From Flavobacteriaceae bacterium PS02293 (lineage in GTDB: Bacteria; Bacteroidota; Bacteroidia; Flavobacteriales; Weeksellaceae): a stretch of 64,000 nt of DNA. The stretch covers positions 62,001 to 126,000 of the forward strand of contig JASCOV010000010.1 in the NCBI GenBank assembly GCA_029960045.1, written 5' to 3'. The first letter of the stretch is position 1; every line of letters starts with the position of its first letter. Position numbers and translations under genes: made by a program. Shown here one piece after another: positions 51,196 to 59,909 of the stretch. Below the pieces are notes generated by a model, which was given only the letters and a program-made list of their open reading frames with translations, made no database searches and was not told where the DNA came from.

Positions 51196-53475
51196 ATGGA
51201 GACACAAAAATTTCAGTATGACAATAATATTGTCAGAGCATTTCTCTATGCGACTGTAACATTTGGAATTATAGGTTTTATTCTGGGGCTTACAGCAGCC
51301 CTGATGTTATTTTATCCTGAACTACCTGAATTTCTTTTTGGAACGGATGATACAACCATTCAAAGTTTAAGAAGCGGTAATATTCAAGGATTAATAAGCA
51401 CTCAAGGAGCAATGGGATTTGGAAGGATCAGAATGTTGCATACGAGTGCTGTAATTTTTGCCTTTGTTTGTAATTCGTTTTTCTGTGGCGCTTATTACAG
51501 TATGCAGCGGCTTTTGAAAACCAGAATGTATAGCGATACGCTTTCTTGGATCCATTTCTGGAGTTGGCAATTGATGATTATTGCTGTAGTCATCACATTT
51601 TTAATGGGAATCAACACCTCTAAAGAATATGCCGAGCATGAATGGCCAATTGATATTCTAATCACTGTATCGTGGGTTATTTTCGGAATTAATATGTTTG
51701 GAACGATTATCAAACGTCGAGTTCGACATCTGTATGTTGCCATTTGGTTTTACATCGGAACTTGGATTGCTGTTGCGATGCTTCATATTTTCAATAATTT
51801 AGAAGTTCCCTTATCCTTCACAGGATGGAAATCATATTCTGCTTATGCAGGCGTAAAAGATGCTTTGGTACAATGGTGGTACGGTCATAATGCAGTTGCG
51901 TTTGTACTTACAACGCCGGTTTTAGGATTAATGTATTATTTCTTACCAAAAGCAGCAGACCGTCCTGTATTTTCTTATAAATTATCAATCATTCACTTTT
52001 GGTCATTGATCTTTGTTTATCTATGGGCAGGACCGCACCATCTTCAGTACACAGCTTTACCAGCTTGGGCGCAGGCAGTTGGAACCGGCTTCTCCATTAT
52101 GCTGATTGCTCCATCCTGGGGTGGAATGTTGAATGGACTTTTAACATTAAGAGGTGCTTGGGATAAAGTAAGAGAAGAACCAATCTTGAAATTTTTTGTG
52201 GTTGCTGTAACTTGCTATGGTATGGCTACTTTCGAAGGTCCTCTTCTGGCTACAAAATCTTTAAATAAAATTGGCCATTATACCGACTGGGTAATTGGTC
52301 ACGTGCACTTGGGAGCGTTAGGCTGGAATGGTTTTATGGCATTTGGAGTTATTTATTATTTGGTTCCGGTGATGTGGAGAACTGAAATCTGGTCTAAAAA
52401 ATTAGCCAACTGGCATTTTTGGTTGGGAACTCTAGGAATTATTTTCTACGCAGTTCCAATGTATTTAGCAGGTTTTACACAAGGCTTGATGTGGAAACAA
52501 TTTAACCCGGACGGAACATTGGTTTATAAAAACTGGCTGGACACTGTTACCGCTATTTTACCCTATTTCAAAATGAGATTTTTAGGAGGATTATTTTATC
52601 TAAGTGGTGCTATTTTGATGGTAATTAATGTTTATAAAACCATTAGAGTTGGTTCATTTCAAAAAAATGTTCCTGCAGAAGCTCCTGCTTTGGCTAATGT
52701 CAGCAAATCCAGAAAACAAGGCGAAGGAATCCACCTTTGGCTGGAAAGAACACCACATCTTCTGTCAATCTTTGCATTTATAGCAATCGCTATTGGAGGA
52801 TTAGTAGAAATTGTTCCAACCTTAACCATTAAGAGTAATTTACCACAGATATCATCTGTAAAGCCTTATTCACCACTTGAGTTGGAAGGTAGAGATCTTT
52901 ATGTACGTGAAGGCTGTAATTCTTGTCATTCTCAAATGATCCGTCCTTTCCGAGATGAGGTTATGAGATTCGATGGAAAAAACGGACAATATTCTAAAGC
53001 TGGAGAATTTGTTTACGACCGACCATTTTTATGGGGTTCAAAAAGAACAGGACCAGATCTGCATCGTGAGGGTCAAAGAAATCCTGACTCTTGGCACTTC
53101 AAACATATGTACAATCCTAGAATAACTTCGGCAGGATCTATTATGCCACGTTTCCCTTGGTTAATTGCCAACAAACTGGATCGTTCTCAAATGGTAAATA
53201 AATTATTATTAATGAAAAACAGTTTTGATGTTCCCTACACAAAAGCTGAAATTGATTCTGCAGACCATTGGGCAAACAACCAATCAAAAGCAATTGTCCA
53301 AAGAATTTTTTCTGAATCCGCAGACTTGAAGGATCAAATAGAACAAGAAAGAAAAGCAAAAGGAAATGCTTTTGTTCCTCTTGAACAAAGAGAAATCATC
53401 GCTATGATCGCTTATCTGCAAAGACTGGGAACCGACATCAAAACTACAGAGATTAAAACTGCAAGTATCAAATAA
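51196..53475 (+). CDS. ccoNO: cbb3-type cytochrome c oxidase, fused subunits I and II (CcoNO)
   Basis: A 759-residue inner-membrane fusion. Residues about 1-500 are CcoN: helices with heme and copper His ligands, for example in HHLQYTALPAWAQ and GHVHLGALGWNG. After a helix near residue 525 comes the CcoO part with one c-type heme site, Cys574-x-x-Cys577-His578 (GCNSCHSQMIRPF). The fused form is usual in Bacteroidota. The complex reduces oxygen with high affinity and pumps protons. The next gene is ccoP, 23 bp on; ccoS, ccoQ and ccoG are absent. Confidence 0.97.
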   Translation: METQKFQYDNNIVRAFLYATVTFGIIGFILGLTAALMLFYPELPEFLFGTDDTTIQSLRSGNIQGLISTQGAMGFGRIRMLHTSAVIFAFVCNSFFCGAYYSMQRLLKTRMYSDTLSWIHFWSWQLMIIAVVITFLMGINTSKEYAEHEWPIDILITVSWVIFGINMFGTIIKRRVRHLYVAIWFYIGTWIAVAMLHIFNNLEVPLSFTGWKSYSAYAGVKDALVQWWYGHNAVAFVLTTPVLGLMYYFLPKAADRPVFSYKLSIIHFWSLIFVYLWAGPHHLQYTALPAWAQAVGTGFSIMLIAPSWGGMLNGLLTLRGAWDKVREEPILKFFVVAVTCYGMATFEGPLLATKSLNKIGHYTDWVIGHVHLGALGWNGFMAFGVIYYLVPVMWRTEIWSKKLANWHFWLGTLGIIFYAVPMYLAGFTQGLMWKQFNPDGTLVYKNWLDTVTAILPYFKMRFLGGLFYLSGAILMVINVYKTIRVGSFQKNVPAEAPALANVSKSRKQGEGIHLWLERTPHLLSIFAFIAIAIGGLVEIVPTLTIKSNLPQISSVKPYSPLELEGRDLYVREGCNSCHSQMIRPFRDEVMRFDGKNGQYSKAGEFVYDRPFLWGSKRTGPDLHREGQRNPDSWHFKHMYNPRITSAGSIMPRFPWLIANKLDRSQMVNKLLLMKNSFDVPYTKAEIDSADHWANNQSKAIVQRIFSESADLKDQIEQERKAKGNAFVPLEQREIIAMIAYLQRLGTDIKTTEIKTASIK

Positions 53476-53498
53476 TTAATCCTGAAATCTAAATTCAA

Positions 53499-54374
53499 AT
53501 GAAAACGAGAACGCCAATTTCCATCTATATTGTTTCCACTTTAATTTTCATCATAATTATTTTCGAAATTTCGGGTGATTCAGACTATTTGAAAACGCCA
53601 ATCTTTTGGGGAATTATTGTTATAATGACTCTTCTGCTGTTGATTCTGAATTCTATAGCAGATTTAGTGGAAAATGCTAATTTCAAGCTTTTGTCTGATG
53701 AAGAAAAACAGTTTTACTTAGCAGAAAAATCAATTCCTTATTTTCAAAAACTTTGGAATTCGGCTTTCAAAAAACAAACCTCTAAAGAAGAAAAAGAAAT
53801 CCTCATAGATCACGGTTTCGATGGCATTACAGAACTTGACAATGCGCTTCCTAAATGGTGGCTTGGATTGTTTTATTTTACAATTGCATCCTGTGTTGTT
53901 TATTTGATTGCATTTGCATTTACAGATTATGCGCATCCGGATGTAGAATATCAGAATGAAACAAGAATGCAGCTTGCTTCCATAAAAGACTATGAGAAAA
54001 CCGCACCATCCATAGATATAGAAACTGCAACTTACAATGCAGATAATATTGCTGAAGGTGAACAGATTTTTAAAACCAACTGTATTTCTTGCCATTCAGA
54101 CTCAGGTAAAGGTGGAATTGGTCCTAATCTTACTGACAAAAACTGGATTAATATCAAACAAAAAAGCCTCTTCAAAAATGTATTTTGGATGCTGGAAAAT
54201 GGTTCACCAAATAATCCTGCTATGCGACCTTTTATTAAAGAAGGAACCATTACAGGAAGAGACGCAGAGAAAGTAGCAGCTTACATCTATCATATTAACC
54301 AAGAAAAATCTCCGATTACAGAAGCTCAGGGCGGTGCTGCACCACAAGGGGAAGAAGCGAATTGGCAAGAGTAA
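53499..54374 (+). CDS. ccoP: cbb3-type cytochrome c oxidase subunit III (CcoP)
   Basis: A 291-residue protein with two N-terminal helices (residues about 7-25 and 34-52), a cytoplasmic stretch, the conserved GITELDNALPKWW segment leading into a third helix, and a periplasmic cytochrome c domain. Only one heme site is present, Cys195-x-x-Cys198-His199 (CISCHSDSGKGGIGPNL), whereas proteobacterial CcoP has two. It passes electrons to CcoO. The operon ends here at a strong hairpin. Confidence 0.94.
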   Translation: MKTRTPISIYIVSTLIFIIIIFEISGDSDYLKTPIFWGIIVIMTLLLLILNSIADLVENANFKLLSDEEKQFYLAEKSIPYFQKLWNSAFKKQTSKEEKEILIDHGFDGITELDNALPKWWLGLFYFTIASCVVYLIAFAFTDYAHPDVEYQNETRMQLASIKDYEKTAPSIDIETATYNADNIAEGEQIFKTNCISCHSDSGKGGIGPNLTDKNWINIKQKSLFKNVFWMLENGSPNNPAMRPFIKEGTITGRDAEKVAAYIYHINQEKSPITEAQGGAAPQGEEANWQE

Positions 54375-54434
54375 ATTAGATTATAAATCTTTAAGATAAA
54401 TTCTCCATAGGAATTTCATTATAATTCCAAAGAC

Positions 54435-54468
54435 AAACAGCGCTAATAGAATCCTATTGGCGCTGTTT
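54435..54468. terminator. Terminator hairpin between convergent ccoP and pgl
   Basis: AAACAGCGCTAATAG pairs with CTATTGGCGCTGTTT (15 bp, one T-G pair) around a 4-nt loop. It lies between convergent genes, so it can stop both; the flanking T-runs are weak. Confidence 0.75.
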
Positions 54469-54494
54469 ACAATAATTAGTATTATTTTTTAATG

Positions 54495-55205
54495 CTATCC
54501 TCTGGCTTCTTTATCCGTAAAAAACTGAAAGCTTTGTTTCTTATCGATTAATTGTAAAGGATACAATTTAGGATTATATTCTCCGTTCAAAACCTCATTC
54601 AAAGCGTGTTTTTTGGATTCACCAAAAGCTACAACTAAGATATTCTCAGCTTTATTGATTATTGGCGCTGTCAAAGTGATTCTGAACATTTCCTGAGGTT
54701 TCAGATAATAGGCATCAACCCATTTTTGTTTTTCGTCCAAGATCTTTTCACCAGGAAATAATGAAGCCGTGTGACCATCATCTCCCATTCCAAGAAGAAT
54801 AAAATCAAAAATGCCTTGCTCTCCAAGCACGTTTTTAATTTCCTGTTCATATTCCTTTGCATAGTCTTCTGGTTCGATTCCATCTTTATACATCGGGAAA
54901 ATATGATTTTTATTAACCGGAACGTGATCAAGCAGCGTTTCAAAAGTCATCTTTGCATTGCTTTTTTCATCTTCTAAGGAAACCCAACGTTCATCAACCC
55001 AGAAAAAATAGACTTTACTCCACTCCACTTTTTGCGCATATTCTTCCGTTGCCAAAAGCTTAAAAATAACCTTCGGAGAAGAACCGCCGCTTAAAGCAAC
55101 TGTAAATTTATTATTTTTTTCAATCGATTTTTTTGAAAGCTCTACAAATGTATCAGCTGCTTTTTTATATAATGTATCCAGATTGTCAAATACTGTGATA
55201 TTCAT
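54495..55205 (-). CDS. pgl: 6-phosphogluconolactonase (DevB type)
   Basis: A 236-residue enzyme that hydrolyses 6-phosphogluconolactone to 6-phosphogluconate. FTVALSGGSSPKVIFKLL is the phosphate-binding block, YFFWVDERWV the active-site strand, and LGMGDDGHTASLFPG the glycine-rich loop of the glucosamine-6-P isomerase superfamily. It is the last gene of gnd-zwf-pgl, 24 bp after zwf, so the whole oxidative pentose phosphate branch is in one operon. Confidence 0.95.
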   Translation of the reverse strand: MNITVFDNLDTLYKKAADTFVELSKKSIEKNNKFTVALSGGSSPKVIFKLLATEEYAQKVEWSKVYFFWVDERWVSLEDEKSNAKMTFETLLDHVPVNKNHIFPMYKDGIEPEDYAKEYEQEIKNVLGEQGIFDFILLGMGDDGHTASLFPGEKILDEKQKWVDAYYLKPQEMFRITLTAPIINKAENILVVAFGESKKHALNEVLNGEYNPKLYPLQLIDKKQSFQFFTDKEARG

Positions 55206-55229
55206 TTTTTTTAGTTTTAATTAATAATA

Positions 55230-56711
55230 TCAAACCCATTTGTGGCCTTGTCTTTCGACCAAGGCATTGCTGTCTTTTGGTCCCCAACTTCCTGCTTCGT
55301 AATTTGGAAAAGAAGGATCTTTCGTACTTTCCCAAGTTTCTTGAATTGTTTTTACAACATCCCAAGCTTCTTCTACTTGATCTGAACGCATAAACAATGT
55401 CAAATCTCCCGAAAGCGCCTCAAGCAACAATGTTTCGTAAGCTTCCGGACTATTTTCCTGACAAGCAAAATCGTTGAAAACCATTTCTACAGGTTGCAAA
55501 TCCAAAGAAAGTCCAGGTTTCTTCGACATAAACTGAAGTCTGATGTCCATAGATGGCTGAATATTAATAATCAATCTATTAGCCGATAATTGAGAAGGTC
55601 CATCAGAAAAAGTAGAATGAGGAAGCGGTCTGAACTGGATTGTAATATAAGAATGCTTTTCCTTCATCTTTTTCCCAGTACGAACATAGAATGGGACGTC
55701 TTGCCATCTTTCATTATCGAGATAGAATTTTATTGCCGCAAAAGTTTCGGTATTAGAATCTTTTGCAATTCCTTCTTCCTGACGATAACCTTTTGATTCA
55801 ACACCATCAATTTTACTTTCACCATATTGTCCTCTCACGGCATAATGATCAACTTTATCAGAAGAAATTCTGCGAATAGATTTCAAAACATCCACTTTAC
55901 GATCTCTGATTTCGCCAGATTCCAAAGACTCTGGCGCTTCCATCGCAACCATACATAGGATTTGCAATAAGTGATTTTGAATCATATCTCTCAGCGCGCC
56001 AGTTTGCTCGTAAAAACTAGCTCTGCTTTCCACACCAACTTCTTCTGCTACAGTAATTTGAACCGATTCTATATGTCTGTGATTCCACAAAGGTTCAAAA
56101 ATGGAATTTCCGAATCTAAACGCTAAAATATTCTGTACCGTTTCCTTACCTAAATAATGATCGATGCGGTAAATCTGCTCTTCTTCAAAGGTTTGAGAAA
56201 GAAGATCATTCAGTTCTATTGCAGATTTTTTATCGTGACCAAATGGTTTTTCTATGATGATTCTGTCTGTTGCAGGATCAGATGCAATGGAAGTTTTTTT
56301 AATATGACCGGAAATTACAGATACAAAATCAGGCGCTATCGACAAATAGAATAATCTGTTCCCTCTTGTCCCATAATCCTGATCATAACTTTCTAATTTC
56401 TGATTTAAATTAATGTAAGAATTTTCCTCGTCTAACTGATGTTGAAAGTACGTGATATGTTTTTGGAAATCTTCCCATTCTTTTGAAGTTACTTTTTTCC
56501 TTGAAAAGTTTTCCAGATTTTCCTTGATGTGATTTCTAAAATTTTCATCCGTATTTTCCGCTCTTCCTAAAGCAATTATATTAAATTGTTCCGGCAATCT
56601 GTCATCAATAAATAAATTATAAAAGGCAGGAAAAAGTTTTCTTTTCGCCAAATCTCCTGTTGCACCAAAAATGATAATTGATGTAGGCTGTTTGATTTTA
56701 TCTTCGCTCAT
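55230..56711 (-). CDS. zwf: Glucose-6-phosphate dehydrogenase
   Basis: A 493-residue enzyme oxidising glucose-6-phosphate with NAD(P)+. IIFGATGDLAKRKLFPAFYNL is the dinucleotide-binding region, IIEKPFGHD the coenzyme loop, and YRIDHYLGKETVQN the active-site peptide with catalytic His and Lys. Length is typical. It sits between gnd (12 bp upstream) and pgl. Confidence 0.97.
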   Translation of the reverse strand: MSEDKIKQPTSIIIFGATGDLAKRKLFPAFYNLFIDDRLPEQFNIIALGRAENTDENFRNHIKENLENFSRKKVTSKEWEDFQKHITYFQHQLDEENSYINLNQKLESYDQDYGTRGNRLFYLSIAPDFVSVISGHIKKTSIASDPATDRIIIEKPFGHDKKSAIELNDLLSQTFEEEQIYRIDHYLGKETVQNILAFRFGNSIFEPLWNHRHIESVQITVAEEVGVESRASFYEQTGALRDMIQNHLLQILCMVAMEAPESLESGEIRDRKVDVLKSIRRISSDKVDHYAVRGQYGESKIDGVESKGYRQEEGIAKDSNTETFAAIKFYLDNERWQDVPFYVRTGKKMKEKHSYITIQFRPLPHSTFSDGPSQLSANRLIINIQPSMDIRLQFMSKKPGLSLDLQPVEMVFNDFACQENSPEAYETLLLEALSGDLTLFMRSDQVEEAWDVVKTIQETWESTKDPSFPNYEAGSWGPKDSNALVERQGHKWV

Positions 56712-56723
56712 GATTCCCGAATA

Positions 56724-58142
56724 TTAATTATTTGAAGTTTTCCAAGATGTGTGAAAAACACCTTCCCTATCAATTCTTTGATAAGTGTGTGCTCCAAAAT
56801 AATCACGTTGAGCCTGAATTAAATTCACCGGTAAAGATTCCGTTGTATAAGCATCAAAATATCCCAATGTGGTTTGAATTCCTAAACCTGAGATTCCGTT
56901 TGAAGCTGCGAAAGCTGCGGTTTTTCTTAATGAAGAAATTTTATCTTTTACGATTTCAGAAATCGCTTTATCCAATAAAATATTAGATAGATTCTTGTCC
57001 TTAGAATATGCCTGATAGAATTTTTCTAATAAAACAGAACGAATAATACATCCGCCTCTCCAGATTTTCACAACATCTTTCAACGGAATTTCAAACTTAT
57101 ATTCTTCGGATGCTTTTACCAATAATGCCAAACCTTGAGCATAGCTGATTAAAGTAGCCAAATACAGCGCATCACCAACTTCTTTGATGAAAAGTTCTGT
57201 ATTTTCCGGAGTTGAAATTTCATTTTTAGAATATAATTGAGAAGCCTGAACACGCTCATCTTTGTAAGCAGACAAAATTCTTGAAGTAACTGCGATATCG
57301 ATCGTCGGGATAGAAACGCCAATTTCCATAGCTTGCTCAGAAGTCCATTTTCCGGTTCCTTTTGCGCCAGCTTTGTCTAAGATTTGGTCAACAAGATAAC
57401 CGTCTGTCAAATCATCTTTTTGTTGGAAAATATCCCTTGTGATTTCAATTAGGAATGAGTTCATTTCACCTTCATTCCAAGTTTTGAAAACTTGATATAG
57501 CTGGTCGTTATTAAGATTCGCTCCTTTTCTTAACAAGTCGTAAGCTTCACTGATGAGTTGCATGATTGCATATTCAATTCCGTTGTGAACCATTTTCACA
57601 TAGTTTCCGGCAGAACCTTTCCCCATATAAGCTGTACAAGCCTCGCCATCAACTTTTGCAGAAATCGCCTCCAACATCGGCTGAAGATGATTGAAAGCTT
57701 GCAAATCTCCACCAGGCATAATACTTGGACCTCTTCTAGCACCTTGTTCTCCGCCGGAAACGCCCATTCCCATAAAGTGAAGATCTTTTGAAGCCAGTTC
57801 AGCAATACGTCTGTCGGTATCCTTGAAGTAAGAATTTCCTGCATCTATAACGATATCACCTTTGCTCAAAAGCGGCGTGATACTTCCTAAAACTGCATCT
57901 ACAGGTTTTCCTGCAGGAACCATCAGAATAATTTTTCTCGGAGTTTCCAATGCAGATACGAAATCTTCCAAAGAAGCAGTTCCTAAAACTGTTGTTCCTG
58001 GAGTTGCACCTGCGTGAAGTTCTTTTACTTTTTCTACATCGAGGTCAAAACCCGCAACAGAGAAACCGTTGTCGGCAATATTATAAAGGAGATTTCTCCC
58101 CATCACTCCGAGGCCAATCACCCCGTAATTATGTCTTTCCAT
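56724..58142 (-). CDS. gnd: 6-phosphogluconate dehydrogenase (decarboxylating)
   Basis: A 472-residue enzyme producing ribulose-5-phosphate. GVIGLGVMGRNLLYNIADNG is the NADP-binding loop, GVSGGEQGARRGPSIMPGG the substrate loop, and VKMVHNGIEYAIMQLISEAY holds the catalytic Lys. Length matches the homodimeric long form. It leads the operon; its promoter must lie in the 200 bp between it and the terminator at 58339. Confidence 0.97.
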   Translation of the reverse strand: MERHNYGVIGLGVMGRNLLYNIADNGFSVAGFDLDVEKVKELHAGATPGTTVLGTASLEDFVSALETPRKIILMVPAGKPVDAVLGSITPLLSKGDIVIDAGNSYFKDTDRRIAELASKDLHFMGMGVSGGEQGARRGPSIMPGGDLQAFNHLQPMLEAISAKVDGEACTAYMGKGSAGNYVKMVHNGIEYAIMQLISEAYDLLRKGANLNNDQLYQVFKTWNEGEMNSFLIEITRDIFQQKDDLTDGYLVDQILDKAGAKGTGKWTSEQAMEIGVSIPTIDIAVTSRILSAYKDERVQASQLYSKNEISTPENTELFIKEVGDALYLATLISYAQGLALLVKASEEYKFEIPLKDVVKIWRGGCIIRSVLLEKFYQAYSKDKNLSNILLDKAISEIVKDKISSLRKTAAFAASNGISGLGIQTTLGYFDAYTTESLPVNLIQAQRDYFGAHTYQRIDREGVFHTSWKTSNN

Positions 58143-58338
58143 TTTTATTTGATATTATTTTTACAAGCAATAAATTTACGGAAATGCTTATCATTAAAAA
58201 AATAATCCAGAAAATTGTTTGGATTATTTTGATAGTTTTAATCCATAAATAAATCTCTAATTTTATAAAAATTATTATTCAGGAGAATTAAATAAATAAT
58301 AGAAAATATTGAAACTCTATTCATATTAATATAAAAAA

Positions 58339-58366
58339 CCTACTCATTATAGAATAGGTCTTTTTT
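58339..58366 (-). terminator. Bidirectional terminator ending the TROVE/Y-RNA-like array
   Basis: CCTACTC and GAATAGG form a 7-bp stem with one mismatch around ATTATA, with A-run and T-run flanks allowing function on both strands. On the minus strand it lies 5 bp after the last RNA element (T5) and before gnd, marking the end of the array. Confidence 0.75.
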
Positions 58367-58370
58367 ATTA

Positions 58371-58503
58371 AATCAAGGTAAAAAATTAAGAATCTTCATT
58401 TGCTCTACCGGACTGAGCTACTTTTTCCCGAAGAAAAAGACAGGAATCGAACCTGCGACACAATGTTTGGATACGAAGTATAATTCTAAGACGACACTTG
58501 ATT
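58371..58503 (-). ncRNA. T5: Y-RNA-like RNA with permuted tRNA core
   Basis: Read on the minus strand the 133-nt element has these parts in order. Outer stem AAUCAAG pairs with the 3' CUUGAUU, and UGUCGU follows on the 5' side. The inner stem is AGAAU/AUUCU, followed by UAUACUUCGU. The T arm is GCAGG-UUCGAUU-CCUGU. A 7-bp acceptor-like stem CUUUUUC/GAAAAAG is closed by a 5-nt loop, then UA at positions like tRNA U8-A9. The D arm is GCUC-AGUCCGGUA-GAGC. So the tRNA is permuted: its acceptor ends are joined and its anticodon arm is opened into the RNA's own ends. This is the layout known for bacterial Y RNAs. It starts 8 bp after the SMI1-like gene stop. Confidence 0.75.
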
Positions 58504-58511
58504 ATTTTATT

Positions 58512-59357
58512 TTAAATTTCTTCTTCAGCAATAAATGTTCTTATAATTGGACGAATTTTTGCATTTTCAGGGTGATAATTCATTCCAAAACTTTTCCACC
58601 CAGAAGACCAATACAACATCATTTCTTTAAGATAAGGAACGTCTTTTGTTTTATCATATTTAAAATTCTGATCAAAAATTTCTTGCACTTCTGATAATAA
58701 TTCAGGATAAAACATTTGGTCTTCCTCATCAAAAACCTCAACATAAATATAAAGATGATTTCTGATTTCATTTAACAAATAAGTTCTAAAATCCCATCCC
58801 ATTGTCGCAATATCAGAACCTCTAACTGAAAGAATTGGCTTCCATTTAAGATTTTCATCACTTACTAAAAATCGAGTTCCCTTTAATGGCAGAAGTTTTG
58901 GAATGTGAGAAAACCATTCATCAAAAATTTCTTTTCTCTTTGCTTCGGATTTTGGTTTTATTCCCCATGATTTCAACCAAACTTTATTCACAGAATCAAT
59001 ATCATCAAACATCCATTGATAAGGTTCTTTCATTGTTTTTAAAATTTCTTCTTCGTCTTCCAACCAATTGTAAAAGAAAGTACATTCTTCAGAAATTATT
59101 TCACTCTCCTCTTCATATTCTACAATTTCTTTTTTATCAATAGCGTGAAGAATTTTCAAGAACTCACGATGCTCAGATGTAAATCTTACAGAATATTTTA
59201 ATTCAATAAAATCAATTTGTTCTTCACTGAGAGGCTGCCATTTGGCTCCATAAAATCCTTTCTGGCAAGTATTTTCACTCCACAATCTTTCTGTTCGCTC
59301 TTTTAGCCAATATAAAAATTCTGTCAAATTCTCAGGTATGTTCATATTTTTTTTCAT
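58512..59357 (-). CDS. SMI1/KNR4 family protein
   Basis: A 281-residue soluble protein. The region RFTSEHREFLKILHAIDKKE, after LSEEQIDFIELKYSV, matches the SMI1/KNR4 N-terminal motif; the rest (KPILSVRGSDIATMGWDFRTYLLNEI) keeps the family pattern. SMI1-type proteins are protein-binding modules, many of them immunity proteins of polymorphic toxins, but no toxin gene is nearby. Here it lies inside the RNA array between elements T4 and T5, and T4 ends only 6 bp before the start codon. An accessory role for the RNP is an inference. Confidence 0.72.
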   Translation of the reverse strand: MKKNMNIPENLTEFLYWLKERTERLWSENTCQKGFYGAKWQPLSEEQIDFIELKYSVRFTSEHREFLKILHAIDKKEIVEYEEESEIISEECTFFYNWLEDEEEILKTMKEPYQWMFDDIDSVNKVWLKSWGIKPKSEAKRKEIFDEWFSHIPKLLPLKGTRFLVSDENLKWKPILSVRGSDIATMGWDFRTYLLNEIRNHLYIYVEVFDEEDQMFYPELLSEVQEIFDQNFKYDKTKDVPYLKEMMLYWSSGWKSFGMNYHPENAKIRPIIRTFIAEEEI

Positions 59358-59363
59358 TTTAAA

Positions 59364-59474
59364 AAAGAGGTAAAATTCGATAAAACTATCTTAAACAAGA
59401 CATTGAGACCTGCTTTTGGAGTTGAACCAAGATCATAAGATTTACCGAAGTAAGTTTTCTCTACGACACTCCTT
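59364..59474 (-). ncRNA. T4: Y-RNA-like RNA with T arm only
   Basis: This 111-nt element has outer stem AAGGAG/CUCUUU (one G-U), then UGUCGU, an inner stem AAAAC/GUUUU, a small hairpin UUAC-UUCG-GUAA made by the conserved CUUCG motif, then AUCUUA/UAAGAU closing around a T-like arm UUGG-UUCAACU-CCAA. No D arm or acceptor stem is clear. It is the most divergent of the T group. Its 3' end lies 6 bp before the SMI1-like start codon, so it may also act as a leader for that gene. Confidence 0.6.
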
Positions 59475-59482
59475 ATTTTTTA

Positions 59483-59615
59483 AATCAAGGTAAAAAATTA
59501 AGAATCTTCATTTGCTCTACCGGACTGAGCTACTTTTTCCTTAAGAAAAAGACAGGAATCGAACCTGCGACACAATGTTTGGATACGAAGTATGATTCTA
59601 AAATGACACTTGATT
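59483..59615 (-). ncRNA. T3: Y-RNA-like RNA with permuted tRNA core, near copy of T5
   Basis: 133 nt, identical to T5 except for five substitutions. Two fall in the acceptor-closing loop (UUAAG in place of UUCGG) and the others in the 5' region, changing UGUCGU to UGUCAU and altering one base after the inner stem. All helices (outer stem, inner stem, T arm, 7-bp acceptor stem, D arm) are kept, as expected if structure is selected. Confidence 0.75.
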
Positions 59616-59633
59616 ATTTTATATTTTTTAAAA

Positions 59634-59701
59634 ATCGAGCAACAAATTTGAAAGAGGCTTTACAATTTGGATACGAAGTAACTCTTTCTTACGGCATCGA
59701 T
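59634..59701 (-). ncRNA. H4: short Y-RNA-like hairpin
   Basis: 68 nt: outer stem AUCGA/UCGAU, then UGCCGUAA, inner stem GAAAGAG/CUCUUUC, then UUACUUCGUAUCC in the terminal loop. The end helix and both sequence motifs match the T elements but the tRNA module is missing. It follows T2 after 2 nt. Confidence 0.65.
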
Positions 59702-59703
59702 AT

Positions 59704-59792
59704 AAGTAAGGTAAAAAGTCAAACAGAGACCTACAGGATTCGAACCTGCTTTATCATCCAACGAAGTAACTCTGTTTTTACGACACTTACTT
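59704..59792 (-). ncRNA. T2: Y-RNA-like RNA with T arm only
   Basis: 89 nt: outer stem AAGUAAG/CUUACUU, UGUCGUAAAA on the 5' side, UUGACUUUUUAC on the 3' side, inner stem ACAGAG/CUCUGU, UUACUUCGU, and a single T arm GCAGG-UUCGAAU-CCUGU. It lacks the acceptor stem and D arm. The arm is a strong match to a tRNA T loop. Confidence 0.7.
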
Positions 59793-59829
59793 TTTTAAGT
59801 TTTTATGGTTATTGTTTTTATTTTGTAAA

Positions 59830-59901
59830 ATCGAGCAACTTGTAAAAAGAGTTTTTGGTTTCAATTGGAAGTCGAAGTAGCTCTTTTCTTACGGCATCGA
59901 T
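59830..59901 (-). ncRNA. H3: short Y-RNA-like hairpin
   Basis: 72 nt: outer stem AUCGA/UCGAU, UGCCGUAAG, inner stem AAAAGAG/CUCUUUU, CUACUUCGACUUCC in the loop, and a 3' strand ending AAGUUGC before the outer stem. H1 and H4 end alike (AAAUUGC and UUGUUGC). It follows T1 after 8 nt. Confidence 0.65.
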
Positions 59902-59909
59902 GGTTTTTG

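Noticed and set aside
59579..59845. Plus-strand 88-codon reading frame across T3, H4 and T2
   Set aside because: It runs antisense through structured RNA elements, has no recognisable protein pattern and no promoter.
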